Source: Bretschneidera sinensis (lineage: Eukaryota > Streptophyta > Magnoliopsida > Brassicales > Akaniaceae). Taken from it: a stretch of 64,000 nt of DNA. The stretch spans positions 68,781,620 to 68,845,619 of the forward strand of contig CM043700.1 in NCBI GenBank assembly GCA_023935145.1, given 5' to 3'. A program made the translations under genes and the position numbers. This document shows positions 23,478-34,870 of the stretch, piece after piece; the stretch's first letter is position 1; every line of letters starts with the position of its first letter. Below the pieces are notes generated by a model, which saw only the letters and a list, made by a program, of their open reading frames with translations, ran no database searches and was not told the origin of the DNA.

Positions 23478-24714
23478 AAGGGCACCTGGACGCTTGTGTC
23501 TAGGTGTAGTGTTTTTGGTAAGTTGCAAAAGAAATAAACGGAAAAAAAAAAAAAAGAATGACAAACACCTGGTTGTCCAAGTGTAACCTACCAAAACATG
23601 TAAGAGTGCATGTTTAACAACTACATGGACAAATATTAAGATGGCAACAGGTGGAAAACGGTGGGGGTAAGTTTACTATAAAATGTAATTTTGGTTTTTT
23701 TATTTATTTTATAAATCTTATCAAATTCTGTTTGATTTTCTTCTATCTTCAATTCAAACTATTATATTTCTTTAAGCATTTGGGAACTGAAAGGGTAAAA
23801 TTTTGAAGAGGTTTACGAGAGAAATTTTAAGAGAGTAAAGCTCTAAGAAAAACTATAAGTAATAATGTGAATTTTTTTTTTGAAATTTAGCATACATTAA
23901 ATTTCCCAGAATTCAATGTGGGAATTTTTTAAGGGTATAAATTCTGGAAGAATTGAAGAATAAATTAGAAATTTTAATATAAATATTATATCAAGTGTTG
24001 ACGATCAGCAATCGAGTGAAATTGCTGAAAAGAACAAGAAAGGCAAGGAGGTGATCCCAGGTAGCTCTAAGTGCTACGTGGTGAGTTAGATTTACTTTTA
24101 GTAATCGAGATAAATATGAAATATACAGTGATGATATTTGAATTAGTTATTAACCTATTATTTGATGATAGATGAAAGTTGGTTGATAGGTATGATAGGA
24201 ATAATTGATATGTTAGAGATTGATAGAGAATGGATATTATGGCATGTGTATTGATAGTAAAGTGCTAGCATCAAGTGTTTGAAATACAAATTGTTTTAAA
24301 TATTAAAAGACTAGTTATAAATGAGTACTTTTAGTAAATTTAATTCGCTGAGCTTTTGAAGCTCACTCCTCATTGTATAATGATTTTAGGTAGCAGATAG
24401 GACGATTAGTCTGGTGGGTTGAAAGTAGGACGAAATCATTTTCTGTAAGCCATGTACGTGTCAACATCCCCAGACTAATGGGAAAAGAAAATAAAAATTT
24501 TATTGTGAATGTTCATGCATTTTAAGTGGTAGATATATGTTTACGTTAAAGATAAGTGTGATGTAACTCCCCTGTTGAGGGTTGAGGATTTATGTAAAAA
24601 AAAATTTCATTTGGTGTTATTTATATTTTGTTGTTGCATATATGTGTCGTGCTGAGATTCTCAAAATGTGATGACACTGTTTCGGGGGTGGCCAACCCGG
24701 GATGGGTCGTTACA
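22876..24714 (+). repeat. G2 5' LTR (1839 bp), chimeric: type A U3, own U5
   Basis: From 22876 to about 24221 it matches G1's 3' LTR (type A). From about 24222 to the end TTACA at 24714 it matches G2's right LTR. The join reads AGAGATT-GATAGAG. The minisatellite segment present in the other LTRs is missing at the join. A TA microsatellite lies at 23422-23471. Confidence 0.87.
23422..23471. repeat. TA microsatellite in type A U3 (G2 left LTR)
   Basis: About 25 TA units. The equivalent place in G1's left LTR (near 15509-15521) has only three to four units, so it expanded in this copy. Confidence 0.9.
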
Positions 24715-24718
24715 ATTT

Positions 24719-24731
24719 TGGTATCAGAGCA
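24719..24731 (+). other. G2 primer-binding site
   Basis: TGGTATCAGAGCA lies four bases after the LTR end. It matches initiator Met-tRNA. Confidence 0.88.
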
Positions 24732-24799
24732 TTAGGTTTTTAAGATTCTGTAGACTACATAAAAAGTAAGAAAGTGAAAGATTAAAATAAATTATAATG

Positions 24800-25940
24800 A
24801 ACAGTCTAAGGGTGACATGTAGACGTGCTAGAGCTAGAGTTAGAGTTGTTGATTTGAGAGAGGGTGGTAGATCCCAATATTTTTTGACAAGTTGAGGTTG
24901 AGTCTGAATCTGTGGTTCCTAGAAGAGAACGTGTTGATAGTATGATTGATATTAGTAATATAATTGATATTAGTAAAGGTGTGAGAGAATCTGAAGTTGA
25001 AAGAGATGAGCTAAGATAAGCTCTTACTCATGATCTTAAGAAAATGAATGTAACAGATGATAGAGTTGATAGCTTATAGCATAGACTTGAGAAACAAGCT
25101 AGAGTAGTGCCTGAGGTTGTTAACCCAGTAATGGTAAATGTCCAAAAAGGGAAAAGTGAGTTTATGTAAGAAATGCAGGGATATTGTTAAGTTGAATACT
25201 TTGTTGTTTAAAGGATTTATAAACCCTTTTAAGCCTGAGTTTTGGGAGAAACTTGTAGAGAGATTATTTAGTATTTGTACCAGTAACTGATAGGCAAATG
25301 GTTGCCTTTGCTTCGTTTAAGTTAGAATGAGAAGTTTTAGAATGATGAGAGGATATCCTTCCCAAGATAAGTACAAATATTGATAGACTCTTAACCTAAA
25401 ATAGGTTTAAGGAGGTTTTCCTAGATAAATACTTTCCTTGGACCTTTAAAGCCCAACAAGATAGAGATTTTATTTATTTGAGGTAAATGGGTTTACTGTG
25501 GTTCAGTATGATAGCAAATTTGTGGTTTTATTAATGGTTGAACCGAAAATGGTAGACCTAGAGTAGAAGAAGTGTAAAAAAAACATTTCATAGATGAACT
25601 ATGTTTTAAGATTTGATCAAAACTATCTTACATGAGGCATGTGAATTATGTCAGATTAGAGGAATGAGGAATTGGCAGAAGAAGTCTAGATTTGAGGAAC
25701 CTAGAGGTGGTGCCAGTATGAGTGTACAGGGTGAGAGACCACCCCAGAGAAGGCATTCCTTGTCATAGGGAACTATAGTACGGAGTCAAAGGCAAGTAGG
25801 ATCTGCTACTTCTGTAGCTCAGAATATTATTGGTGGAATCCTTAGATTTGGGAGACAGGTTATGGGAACTAGGAGTTGTGGTAGAGGAAGTAAGTATGCC
25901 ACCAAGGGGGAAGTGGTAATCTGATGTATGAGTGACAGAC
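24800..25940 (+). pseudogene. gag: G2 gag, heavily decayed
   Basis: No long frame remains. Short pieces parallel G1 gag: VNPVMVNVQKGKSEFM near 25118-25165, and an equivalent of the FKPEFW region near 25225. The arginine and serine-rich tail near 25690-25900 matches the gag C-terminus. It is known only by order and by resemblance to G1. Confidence 0.6.
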
Positions 25941-25993
25941 AAAAGTTTGTTATAGATATATTTAAATAAGAATTTTCAAAAATTTGAAGTGCC

Positions 25994-26242
25994 TTGTATA
26001 TAGAAAAGGTAGATATATTAATATTGGTTGATCTTGGTACAACCCATTCTTTTACATCCAGTATTTATATGAAGTCTATTGAAGTATGTATTAGTCCTTG
26101 GATGCAAAATATTTTTGTTAGAGTTCTCGCTAGTGATAGAGTGATAATAATAAATATTTACGAGGGTTACGTGATTTGTATCAGTGATAGAAAATCTGAA
26201 GTTGATTTATTATCCTTGAATATAATATATTTTGGGAAATAG
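25994..26242 (+). pseudogene. G2 aspartic protease pseudogene
   Basis: The product has VDILILVDLGTTHSFTSSIY, the same site as G1 with Leu in the D-x-G position, and EGYVICISDRKSEVDLLSLN downstream. The shared Leu suggests a common parent copy with this change, or that it is normal for the subfamily. Confidence 0.8.
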
Positions 26243-26453
26243 TTGTTCATCGATGTTTTATGTCTATTCCAGAAAGAAGGTAGTGTTCAAGATATGGACA
26301 TGAGAAGTTTAACTTTCAGAGAGAACACGAGATACTCTCGAACTATCTCATTTTGCTCTAACCAGTAGAAGATGGTTGAAGAAGGATTGTGAGAAATTAT
26401 TGGCATACATAATGAATTCTAGAAAAGAAAATGGGAAGTTAAAATAAATCTTA

Positions 26454-27064
26454 GTGATGAAAGAATATTCTAATGTGTTTCGTGATGAGCTGTCTAGGTT
26501 GCCTCCCAGTAGGGAGATTTATTTCTTTATTGATGTGATATCAGGATCATCACATATACCTATAACACTCTACAGAGTGACACCTAATGAGTTAAAAAAG
26601 TTTAAAGCTCAAGAATTTTTAGATAAACAATTTATCATACCTAATGTATTTGGGGAGCCCCTGTACTGTTTATGAAGGAAGAAGATGAAACGATGAGATT
26701 ATGTATAGACTACAAATAGTTGAATAAGAACAAATACCTTTTTCTAGGATAAATAAATTGTTTGAGCAGTTGCAAGGAGTGAGAGTGGTTTTCTAAGATA
26801 AACCTGAGATCAGGTTATCACCAATTGAGGAGAGAGAAGGGAGACGTGCCTAAGACTGCTTTTAGGACACGTTATGGTTATAAACTTTTTGTGATGTTAT
26901 TTGGATTAACTAATGTTCCAGAAACATTCATGGACGGGATGAATAAAATGTTTGAACCATTTCTGGATAATCTTGTGGTTGTGTTCATCGATAACATCTT
27001 GGTATATCTTAAGACCAAGGAAGAGCAGGTAAAACATTTAGAACTTTTATGTTGGAGATTTTGA
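26454..27064 (+). pseudogene. G2 reverse transcriptase pseudogene
   Basis: Segments YSNVFRDELSRLPPSREIYF (26454-26675) and [20 protein letters not shown] with [13 protein letters not shown] (26825-27064) belong to Gypsy RT. The catalytic box reads FIDN instead of YxDD. Stops and a frame change lie between 26676 and 26824, where relatives have the KNKYPLPRI region. Confidence 0.85.
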
Positions 27065-27119
27065 GGAGAAAGAGATGGTATAATATAAGTTCTTTACGTG
27101 TGAGTGTTGACTGAATGAA

Positions 27120-28620
27120 ATAACTTTCTTGGAATATGTAATATCGGGAAATGCTATAACAGTTGATCCACAAAAGGTAGAGATAATGTTAAAATGGGAA
27201 AAACCAACTAATGTAATTGATATTGGAAACTTTTTTGAAATTAGCTGGTTATTATAGAAGATTCTTTCATAATTCTTCTACTATTGAAATACTGTTGAAT
27301 AGACTGACCAGGGAAAAAGTGAGATTTGTATGGTAAAAGAAGTATGAGAAAAATTTCCAATTACTAAATACGAGATATTGACTACAGCACTAGTATTGGT
27401 GTTTTCCTTCTAATAATGAAGGATTTATGGTGTATAGTAATATGTCACATCAATGATTGGGATATGTGTAGCATAGGAAAGTTGTGGCCTATACTTCTAA
27501 GAAATTGAGGATTCATGATAGAAGTTTCCACACTCATGACTTAGAATTTACTGTTATAGTATTTACTTTAAAGATTGGAGACATCGTCAGTATGGAGCCA
27601 CTTGTGAGATTTTCATGGGTTATAAAACTTTGAAATATTTACCTACCCAGAGAGAGTTGAATTTGAGGCAAAGATGGTAGATGGAGTTGATTGATAACAA
27701 CGATTGTACAATTCACTATTATCTAGAAAATGAGAAGGTGATAGCTGATGCGCTGAGTAGAAAGTCTACAAGAAGTTTAACTGCTATGGGGAGTCCTGAG
27801 GTGAAATTGATGATGGATAAAAAGTTGAATATTAGTGATAGAGGAGCACAGTAAATGAATATGGGTGTACAGTCATCCATAGTAAAATGTTTTAGCGATG
27901 CAAGTTAGAGATGAAAAAAAAAATATTAAGCTTTGAATGCTTAATAGAAAGTATTTTGAGTTCAAAATTTTTAAATAAGGGTATTTTGGTATTGGAACGT
28001 GAGATTTGTATTCCTAATGAGATGAAGTTGAGAAATAAGATATTGAAAAAGGTACATGATGATATATATTCGATGCACTCAAGTAACAATAAGATGTATA
28101 GAGAATTGAGACAGAAATTCTGGTGGTCAGGATTGAAGAAGGTTGTAGCTGAGATTGTGAGGTCGTATGGAGCACCATTAAGCATGGTATCAAATTTGTA
28201 TTGGATGGAACCGATTGATACATTGTAAGGTAGGTGGTGTAGAACTCTTATATATTGGGAAGAGAAAAATATTTGGTCCATAAATTATTTGAGTTAACAA
28301 CTAAGATGATCAAATTGATTAAAGAGAACCATAAAGCGGCACAGTGTAGACCGAATAGCTATGCTGATACTAAGAGAAGGTCTATCGAGTTTTAAGTAGG
28401 TGATTGAGTGTATTGAAAAATATCTCAATGAAAAGGTATATTGAGATTTAAATAGGAAAAGAAAGTTGAATCTGAGGTATGTGGGACCCTATGAGGCTGT
28501 TGAGAAAGTTGGGCTAGTTGTAAGTAGCTTGGATTGGCCTACAGAGTTGAAGCAGTGACATAACATATTTCATGTTTCACTTTTAAGAAAGTGTTTACAT
28601 GATTGAGTATTATAATACTT
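27120..28620 (+). pseudogene. G2 RNase H and integrase remnants, DDE core missing
   Basis: RNase H traces run from about 27240 (AGYYRRFF-like) through VAYTSKKLRIHDRSFHTHDL near 27487 to ADALSRKS-like text near 27748. The integrase H2C2 finger region is at 27911-28160 (HDDIYSMHSSNNKMYRELRQ, FWWSGLKK). Then the text jumps to the C-terminal end from about 28230: SYADTKRRSIEF and RKLNLRYVGPYEAVEKVGLV, with stops, then NIFHVSLLRKCLHD. The DDE core is absent between these parts. Confidence 0.8.
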
Positions 28621-29080
28621 CAAGCTAAGCTATAGAAATTCAGAAAGATTGGGTTTATATACAAGTACTAGTGAGAATTTTAGACAGAAAATGACTAGTC
28701 TTGAAAAAAAAAATATTCATTAGTTAGGTTATGTGACGGAATAAGGATGTTAAAGAGATTACATAAAAGTTTAAGAAAAAAAAATTTTGTTTCTGGAGTT
28801 AGGTAAGGAAATTTCGGGGATGAAATTTTTGTAAGGTAGGTAGAATTGTAATACTCGTAATCGTAAAGTAAGGGTAAAGAAGTAATTTAATAAATAGGAC
28901 AAAGAGTTAAAATAAAATATAGATAGTTTAAGTGCGAAAAGTCCAATTGAAATAAAGCAATTCTATAAAAAAAAATTAAAAAAAAAATCCAAGATGTGGG
29001 CATCATTAAAAGAAAAGAAAAAAAAAGGTTTTAAAAAATAAATAAATAAAAATTGGACGTTACTAAACGTCCAAGGGACA

Positions 29081-29082
<2 letters not shown>

Positions 29083-29138
<56 letters not shown>
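29083..29138. repeat. AT microsatellite in type B U3 (G2 right LTR)
   Basis: About 28 AT units directly beside the 29144-29173 hairpin. Similar runs lie at 21637-21680 and 22028-22049 in G1's right LTR, and another at 30889-30934. Confidence 0.9.
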
Positions 29139-29142
<4 letters not shown>

Positions 29143-29143
29143 C

Positions 29144-29173
29144 GTGCAACACCTGGAAGTCCAGGTGTTGCAC
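29144..29173. repeat. Perfect hairpin in type B U3
   Basis: The arms GTGCAACACCTGGA and TCCAGGTGTTGCAC (14 bp each) are separated by AG. It lies directly after the AT run. Slightly changed copies occur in G1's 5' LTR near 21590-21618 and 21990-22018. Confidence 0.9.
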
Positions 29174-30884
29174 CTTTATTTTCAAATTGCTGCCTATATT
29201 GCAGTTGGAGAGAAATGAATAGTAAAAACAAAAAGAAAACAGTGGCAACCGCCTTAAATTTCTTTATGTATATGTTGAAGTTTCATTTTTTTAGCTTGCC
29301 GATTTCATTTTAGCTTCTTATAATTTTTTCATTTTCTTTAAATACTTGAGGACTCTAAGAAATGCTGGAAGAACAAAATTTTGAAGAAGTTTTCTACGGA
29401 ATTTCATAGAGAATCAAGAATAACTATTAGAAAAGCAAAAAGTAATATCATAGTGGTTATTTTTGAATTTCTGACATTTATGAAGTTTCCCTGAATTCAA
29501 AGTGGGAATTTTCAAAGTGTGTGGTTTATATCAGATTGAAGAATAAATTAGAAAATTTATATAAATATGATGTCAGGTGTTGATGATCTACAATCAGGAG
29601 AATTTCTGAAAGAAACGGGAAAGGTGAAGAGGTGATACACGGATAGCTTTAAGAGCTACGTGGTGAGTTAGATTTACTTTAAGTAGTCTAAATAAAAAAA
29701 ATGAAAAATCTAGGGATAATATTAAATTAAATTATTATATTATGTTTTGGTGATAGATAAATATTTGGTTGATAGGTATGAGATGAATATTGGACACGTA
29801 GAAAATTATTATGTGAAAAGAGATATTATTGGAATAATAAGTTGATTTAATAATAAAAGTAATAAGTGAAATCCTTGATGAGCTATGGTTGATGTTTTGA
29901 TACGAATTTTGAGGAGATAAATTTGAGTGGATCTTGACAAGCTTTAATAGATAATTTGAGGTGGTTTGTGATGAGAGGAATTTAGTGAAATTTTTATATA
30001 ATTTGACAAAAATCATGATGATTTGACATGATTTGGGATGAGAGGATTTAAGTGGAATTTATTTCAATAATAAATTTAAGAATAATTAAGATAGCCAATT
30101 TAAATGTTTTGAATTTATTTTATTTTTTATATTACTATTTATATGCATATTTCATATTATTGATCATGTGCATATGCATTAAATAAGATAATCGAAAGAA
30201 CCGGGAAGCGGCCGGTCTAATGGAAACACCGTGACAGCCGGTATATGCTGGAAATAAATTCTGTGATAGCTGGGATAAGCTGTAAAGAACCAGGAAGGGG
30301 CCGGTCTAAGATAATAATAACCTGTCGACAGGTGGGAAGACGTTCCCATCATAATCATTCATGCATTTCATACGTTTTAATTACTGCTTGTATTATTGAA
30401 ATGCTGATGTGTGGTGTATTATTGTGAATATAATTATAGATGGATAAGTCTCACAGAGAGACAGTTATGGTGATAAGAATAACCTAGATGGTAGACTTTA
30501 TGATGTGAACCTCAATACGAGGTAATTATGAGATAATTGATGATCGTGAGGTGAACCAATAAATAAGAGAAAGAGATTGATAGAGAATGGATATTATGAC
30601 ATGTGTATTGATAGTAGAGTGCTAGCATCAAGTGTTTGAAATACAAATTGTTTTAAATATTAAAAGACTAGTTACAAATGAGTACTTTTATTAAATTTAA
30701 TTCACTGAGCTTGTGAAGCTCACTCCTCATTGTACAATGATTTCAGGTAGTAGACAGGACGATTAGTCTGGTGGGTTGAAAGTCGGGCGAAATCATTTTC
30801 TGTAAACCATGCACGTGTCAACATCCTCAGACTAATGGGAAAAGAAAATAAAAATTTTATTGTGAATGTTCATGCATTTTAAGT

Positions 30885-30938
<54 letters not shown>

Positions 30939-31110
30939 TACTTTAAAGATCAGTGTGATGTAACTCCCCTGTTGAGGGTTGAGGATTTATGTAAAAAAAA
31001 AATTATTTGGTGTTATTTATATTTTGTTGTTGCATATATGTGTCATGCTGAGATTCTCAAAATGTGATAACACCGTTTCGGGGGTGGCTAACCCGGGATG
31101 GGTCGTTACA

Positions 31111-33105
31111 TATACTGTAGATTTTGGTAAGCTTTTATCAACAATATCGGTGGTGCATTTTTTTGACCGATGGTTAGCCTGATATCACAAAACTTTCCAA
31201 AGATGAAAAAATTAAATCAATAGATTCAGTAAATTATCTAATTTCCCTTCTATTTGTTTTGGAGAAATTTGAATTCTTCAGGGCATTTTGATCCAGAAGA
31301 GTTGAATCACAATGCTAACTTACACCTACATAGGGTAAGTTGGGGTAAGTTAACCTTTAGTTATAATTTAGCAATGTGCAACAACCTTTGTAGACTAGAA
31401 TACCCATGAATACACAAAAAAAAAAAAAAGAATTACTTTAATAATTTAATTAAAAAAATTCAAAACGAAAGAAAAAAGAATAAAAAGGTCAAAATTAACT
31501 AGTGGGTGGTGGGGCGAGGCCCACTCACGAAAAGCAAGCGTTGTTGGTGCGCGGGCTAAACGCGTCCGATTCTTGCAGCTTTTCATTGCCATATTTTATA
31601 GTCGTATCAAAATTTGAATTTTTGACACGTTGGTGGTGTTAATTTTTCAAAATATCCCAAAATGTGTAGATCTAAAAAATATTTGTAAGGGGTTGCTGGC
31701 AGTGCGTGAGGGTAGAGGGTCAGTGATGGCAGGGGCTTCCGAGTCTTATTCGGTAGATCTCAACGGGAGCTTTCCAATTATATCGAGAGTGTGCTTTTCC
31801 AACCACCAATATGACCAAATAACCCCAGAGATGAAAAAAAATTGTTGAATTATCTTATTGATTTTGTATTTGTGTTTGTGTTATGAAAATTTAAATTATT
31901 AAAAATATTTTGATCCACAAAGATTAATGTACATTGTTAAGGTTGTAAGGTATCATTCCACACCAATCATAACTACTAAATTCTCAAAATCACCCTTAAT
32001 TTTTTGAACGAAAAAAATTAAATTTAGTAATAATCAACATCAAGAATCAAAATTACATCATAACTCATGAGCACCGCTACAACCAGCAAACAGACTGGAA
32101 AAAAAAAATCTGTATAAATTAAAGACCTAAAAAATCTCATTTAAACAAAACTACCCATTTCATTTTCCTTCTCTTTTTCACAACCTTATTGATTTTAATT
32201 CATTGATTCATTTTATTAATTGGTTTTATTTTAGATTTATTCTTTATTATATAACACTTAATCGTTATTCATATTAATTACTTAGGAAGAGTAAATATAT
32301 TATATGCGTATTTTTGTATTATAGAGTTACAATAACAAATTAAAAGACATTCGTGTAACACATTTTGAGATGGTAGCATATAGTATTAAACTTCCAACAT
32401 ATTTTCACAAAATCATGTTAAAATCATGAGAAAATAAATTTGTAACTATTACTTAAATTGAATAGAGCAGCCTTGTAGAAGAAGATATGATAGCAGAGCC
32501 ATTCAATTCCCATGTGATATAGCTCTGATGCCCATCCATATAGAGATGACATTGTTGATCTACAAAGAAAATAACTATTTGAAACTACAGAGGAACCTAT
32601 CACACACACTCGTTAGTTAATCAGTCGCAAAAAGAAGAGCAGTACTATATAACCATAATGTAAACTTATATAGTTCTAAATTTCAAAAGCTCTATACGTA
32701 CCTTAACTATGAGATTATTCTTTCTTTCTCCTCAGGGAATTTGGTTTGAGCTTGCATTAGTAGTAATATATAGTGCGAGCTCAAGCCTTTTTTCCAAGGT
32801 TGTACGATTCGTTTAACGTTCAGCAATAAAACAAAACACTATAAACCTGTATTGAAAGGCATTTGATTTGATTGATACATATTTAAAAATAATGTTAAAT
32901 CCAAAATAGTGCACCAAAATAAATCGAAAATGAAACATTTCATTTCAATAACTAAATGGAAACATTGTTTTGCACGAAATTTACAAACATTTATTTTTAA
33001 TGTACTTTTAAGTTGAATCAAAAGCTCAAAACATTATAAAAGTAGAAAATAAGTGGCTGGTGAAGTTTTGACTTAGTGATCAAAACTAAGACCCAAAGAC
33101 TATGG
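31111..33105. other. Non-coding region with one copy of a duplicated spliced gene fragment
   Basis: No long gene is seen. Two weakly similar stretches (about 31117-31240 and 31757-31860) share a GTAGATxT start and a CCAAAGATGAAAAAA-like end, suggesting an old tandem duplication. A GC-richer patch (31500-31580) has no recognised content. The segment 32459-32797 is listed separately. Confidence 0.5.
32459..32797 (-). pseudogene. Gene fragment copy 1 with conserved splice sites
   Basis: On the - strand an exon ends AGTTAAG at 32702 before GTACGT. An intron of about 142 bp follows, and the next exon starts at 32559 after TTTCTTTGTAG. The second exon has an ATG at 32552-32550 opening MSSLYGWASELYHMGIEW, running to a stop at 32424. 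The family is not recognised. A diverged copy at 56361-56650 keeps both splice sites and the start, which argues that these were real exons. The upstream exon is probably 5' UTR. No downstream gene is visible, so this is likely a fragment. Confidence 0.5.
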
Positions 33106-33229
33106 TATTGTTTGAGTATTTACTTAAATGTAACTTAAACCATCAAAACTTTAAGTTTTTAAGCTTTTAACTCTAAAAACTTTAAATTTTGGTAATTTAA
33201 GTTACATTTAAGTAACTTTCAAACAAAAC
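33106..33229. mobile_element. Small foldback MITE-like inverted repeat
   Basis: Two arms of about 50 bp (33110-33160 and 33175-33224) are imperfect reverse complements, sharing ACTTAAATGTAACTTAAA and AAAGTTTTT near the centre. The whole unit of about 115 bp could fold into one stem. No target duplication was clear. Confidence 0.65.
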
Positions 33230-33541
33230 TTATAAAGTCTCAAGTTCAAATATATTATTTGATTTTAAGAGTGTTATTTTTTCAAATTATATGTTTGTTA
33301 TTTATCTCACTATGTGTGGACTTATGTGGGCTTTTATTGTGATGGATTGGAGCAATTATTGGCTAGATCAAGTTTAAAACTAATGTTTTAGACTCGTTTG
33401 AAATTTTAAAACTAAGCCAGAAGCATGAGTTGTATCGATTACATCCATGCCCAACTTTATTTGAAATTTAAAATTTTAAAAATCACAAATTCATGACCTA
33501 ACTTACAATGATGAAACTAGTACATATGCATATATGAGAGT

Positions 33542-33689
33542 TGTAAATGCATATAATTCTATCCCTAGGAAACCTTTGAGACATTATTTTAATTTTAAAT
33601 GTAATTATTGTCTATATATATGAGCTTCTACTGTTGCTTTGATTTATGCAGTCAGCAAATATACAAACCTTAGTTTTTTTAGTTTATCA
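33542..33689 (+). repeat. Ale 5' LTR (148 bp)
   Basis: It runs from TGTAAATGCATATAATTC to TTTATCA and matches the right LTR at 38285-38433. The primer site that should follow is decayed (ATAATATCATAATAG). The related - strand element keeps TGTTATCAGAGC there. Confidence 0.88.
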
Positions 33690-33727
33690 ATAATATCATA
33701 ATAGTAAGATCCAAAACCCTACAAACC

Positions 33728-34870
33728 ATGGAAAATTTTTCTAACCCTCTCTCTTCTCAACCCGAACAACTTGTTGCCGCCGCCACAAACCTCTTCCTTC
33801 AGCTGTTGCCGCCACCAACGATCCTATCCTCGCTGCCGTAGCCTCCTCTCCTCAAGCCTACACTACCACCCACACCAATTCTCTCCCCCAAATCGCTACA
33901 GCTCACTAGTTGCCACCACCACCAACCATCACAACTATTACCACTCTTGTTTCCCCTATCCCCTCCTCATTCTCCCTTCCTACTAGTGGGGCTCCCCTAT
34001 CCACTGTTGTTTTCCTACTTTCACAGCACACAACCTTCCCTGTTGTTTTCGTTCCCTCATTCTTTTCCTACCTCGCTGGCGCCGCACCAGCCACTTTTGT
34101 TTGTGGTGCACCCAACCACCCTTCTTACTTTTTTCATAACCCTAACCATGACCCTGCCATATATTCTATCTTCCCTCAAATAGCTGCCTACCTCTATACT
34201 ACCACACATGCAAACCACATTCTCTTGGTTGCCTTAAACAATCACTCTTCCTCTATGTTGACCACCATCACCACCTCCACCCCTGTTCTCGGCTCCACCA
34301 TAACCAGTGCCATCGATCTTGGATCAATGCCACCCTCACCTTTGACATTTTACAAGATTTCCATGATCTATGTACTTCCCAGGATGTTTAGATTGCACTA
34401 GAACAACGATACCTTGATCAGTCCAATGCTAATGAGTTTGACCTCCGCTTGAAGCTTTACAATCACACCAAAGATGGCAAGTCTATGGAATAGTATCTCT
34501 AGGATCTCAAAGCCATAGTTAATAGTCTTGCTACCATCAACTCACTTCTATGCATTAGCAAGTAATATAAAAGCTTCATCACCATAGTCACCAACACCAA
34601 CATCACCCTCACTTTTGATAGTTTGCGTACCAAGGTGCTCCTATAAGAACAATGACTAAAACATATTTGTGTCAGTTTTCAGTCATTTGATCCTTCTATA
34701 GCCCTTGCTGCCATCACCACATCTGGAGCTTCTTGTGGTCATGGCAGGGGTCGTTCAGGCTATCAAGGCCAACATGGACGCAATACTAGTCGTGGTGACT
34801 CTTCTTAGTATGGTTCAGGTACTGATCAGTCCTCTTACTCTTCTCTTATATTTAATTGCTTGCTAGTACT
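33728..34870 (+). pseudogene. gag: Ale gag pseudogene
   Basis: The ATG at 33728 opens MENFSNPLSSQPEQLVAAAT, an Ale-type gag start, but a stop follows within 50 codons. The second frame (33910-34401) is rich in Pro, Ser and Thr and reaches LGSMPPSPLTFYKISMIYVL. Text near 34420-34660 parallels the gag of the - strand Ale copy (NITLTFDSLRTKVLL). A Gly/Arg-rich stretch (GHGRGRSGYQGQHGRNTSRG near 34740) precedes a zinc knuckle near 34928 that reads CQIYHTTSHLALNC, with the second Cys changed to Tyr. Confidence 0.82.

Larger units (their letters stand above)
22876..31110 (+). mobile_element. Gypsy element G2, Del/Tekay-type, degraded
   Basis: On the + strand: 5' LTR 22876-24714, primer site, decayed gag, protease 25994-26242, RT 26454-27064, RNase H about 27400-27760, integrase ends 27890-28600, 3' LTR 28847-31110. 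It is the same family as G1 but clearly diverged in protein. As in G1, the central DDE core of integrase is absent. Flanks TTTTT and TATAC do not match each other. Confidence 0.88.
28847..31110 (+). repeat. G2 3' LTR (2264 bp), U3 type B
   Basis: It starts TGTAATACTCG and ends GGGTCGTTACA. It has an AT microsatellite at 29083-29138, a perfect hairpin at 29144-29173, one to two minisatellite units near 30190-30330 between reversed copies of the GGCCGGTCTAA segment, and a second AT run at 30889-30934. Confidence 0.88.

Noticed and set aside
16058..28846. A larger inversion with breakpoints inside the coding regions of G1 and G2
   Set aside because: It would also explain the flanks and U3 types, but U5 halves match within each element, which puts the breakpoints inside the LTRs.
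29031..29248. Open frames on the - strand with Ile-Tyr runs
   Set aside because: They are translations of the AT microsatellite and its edges.
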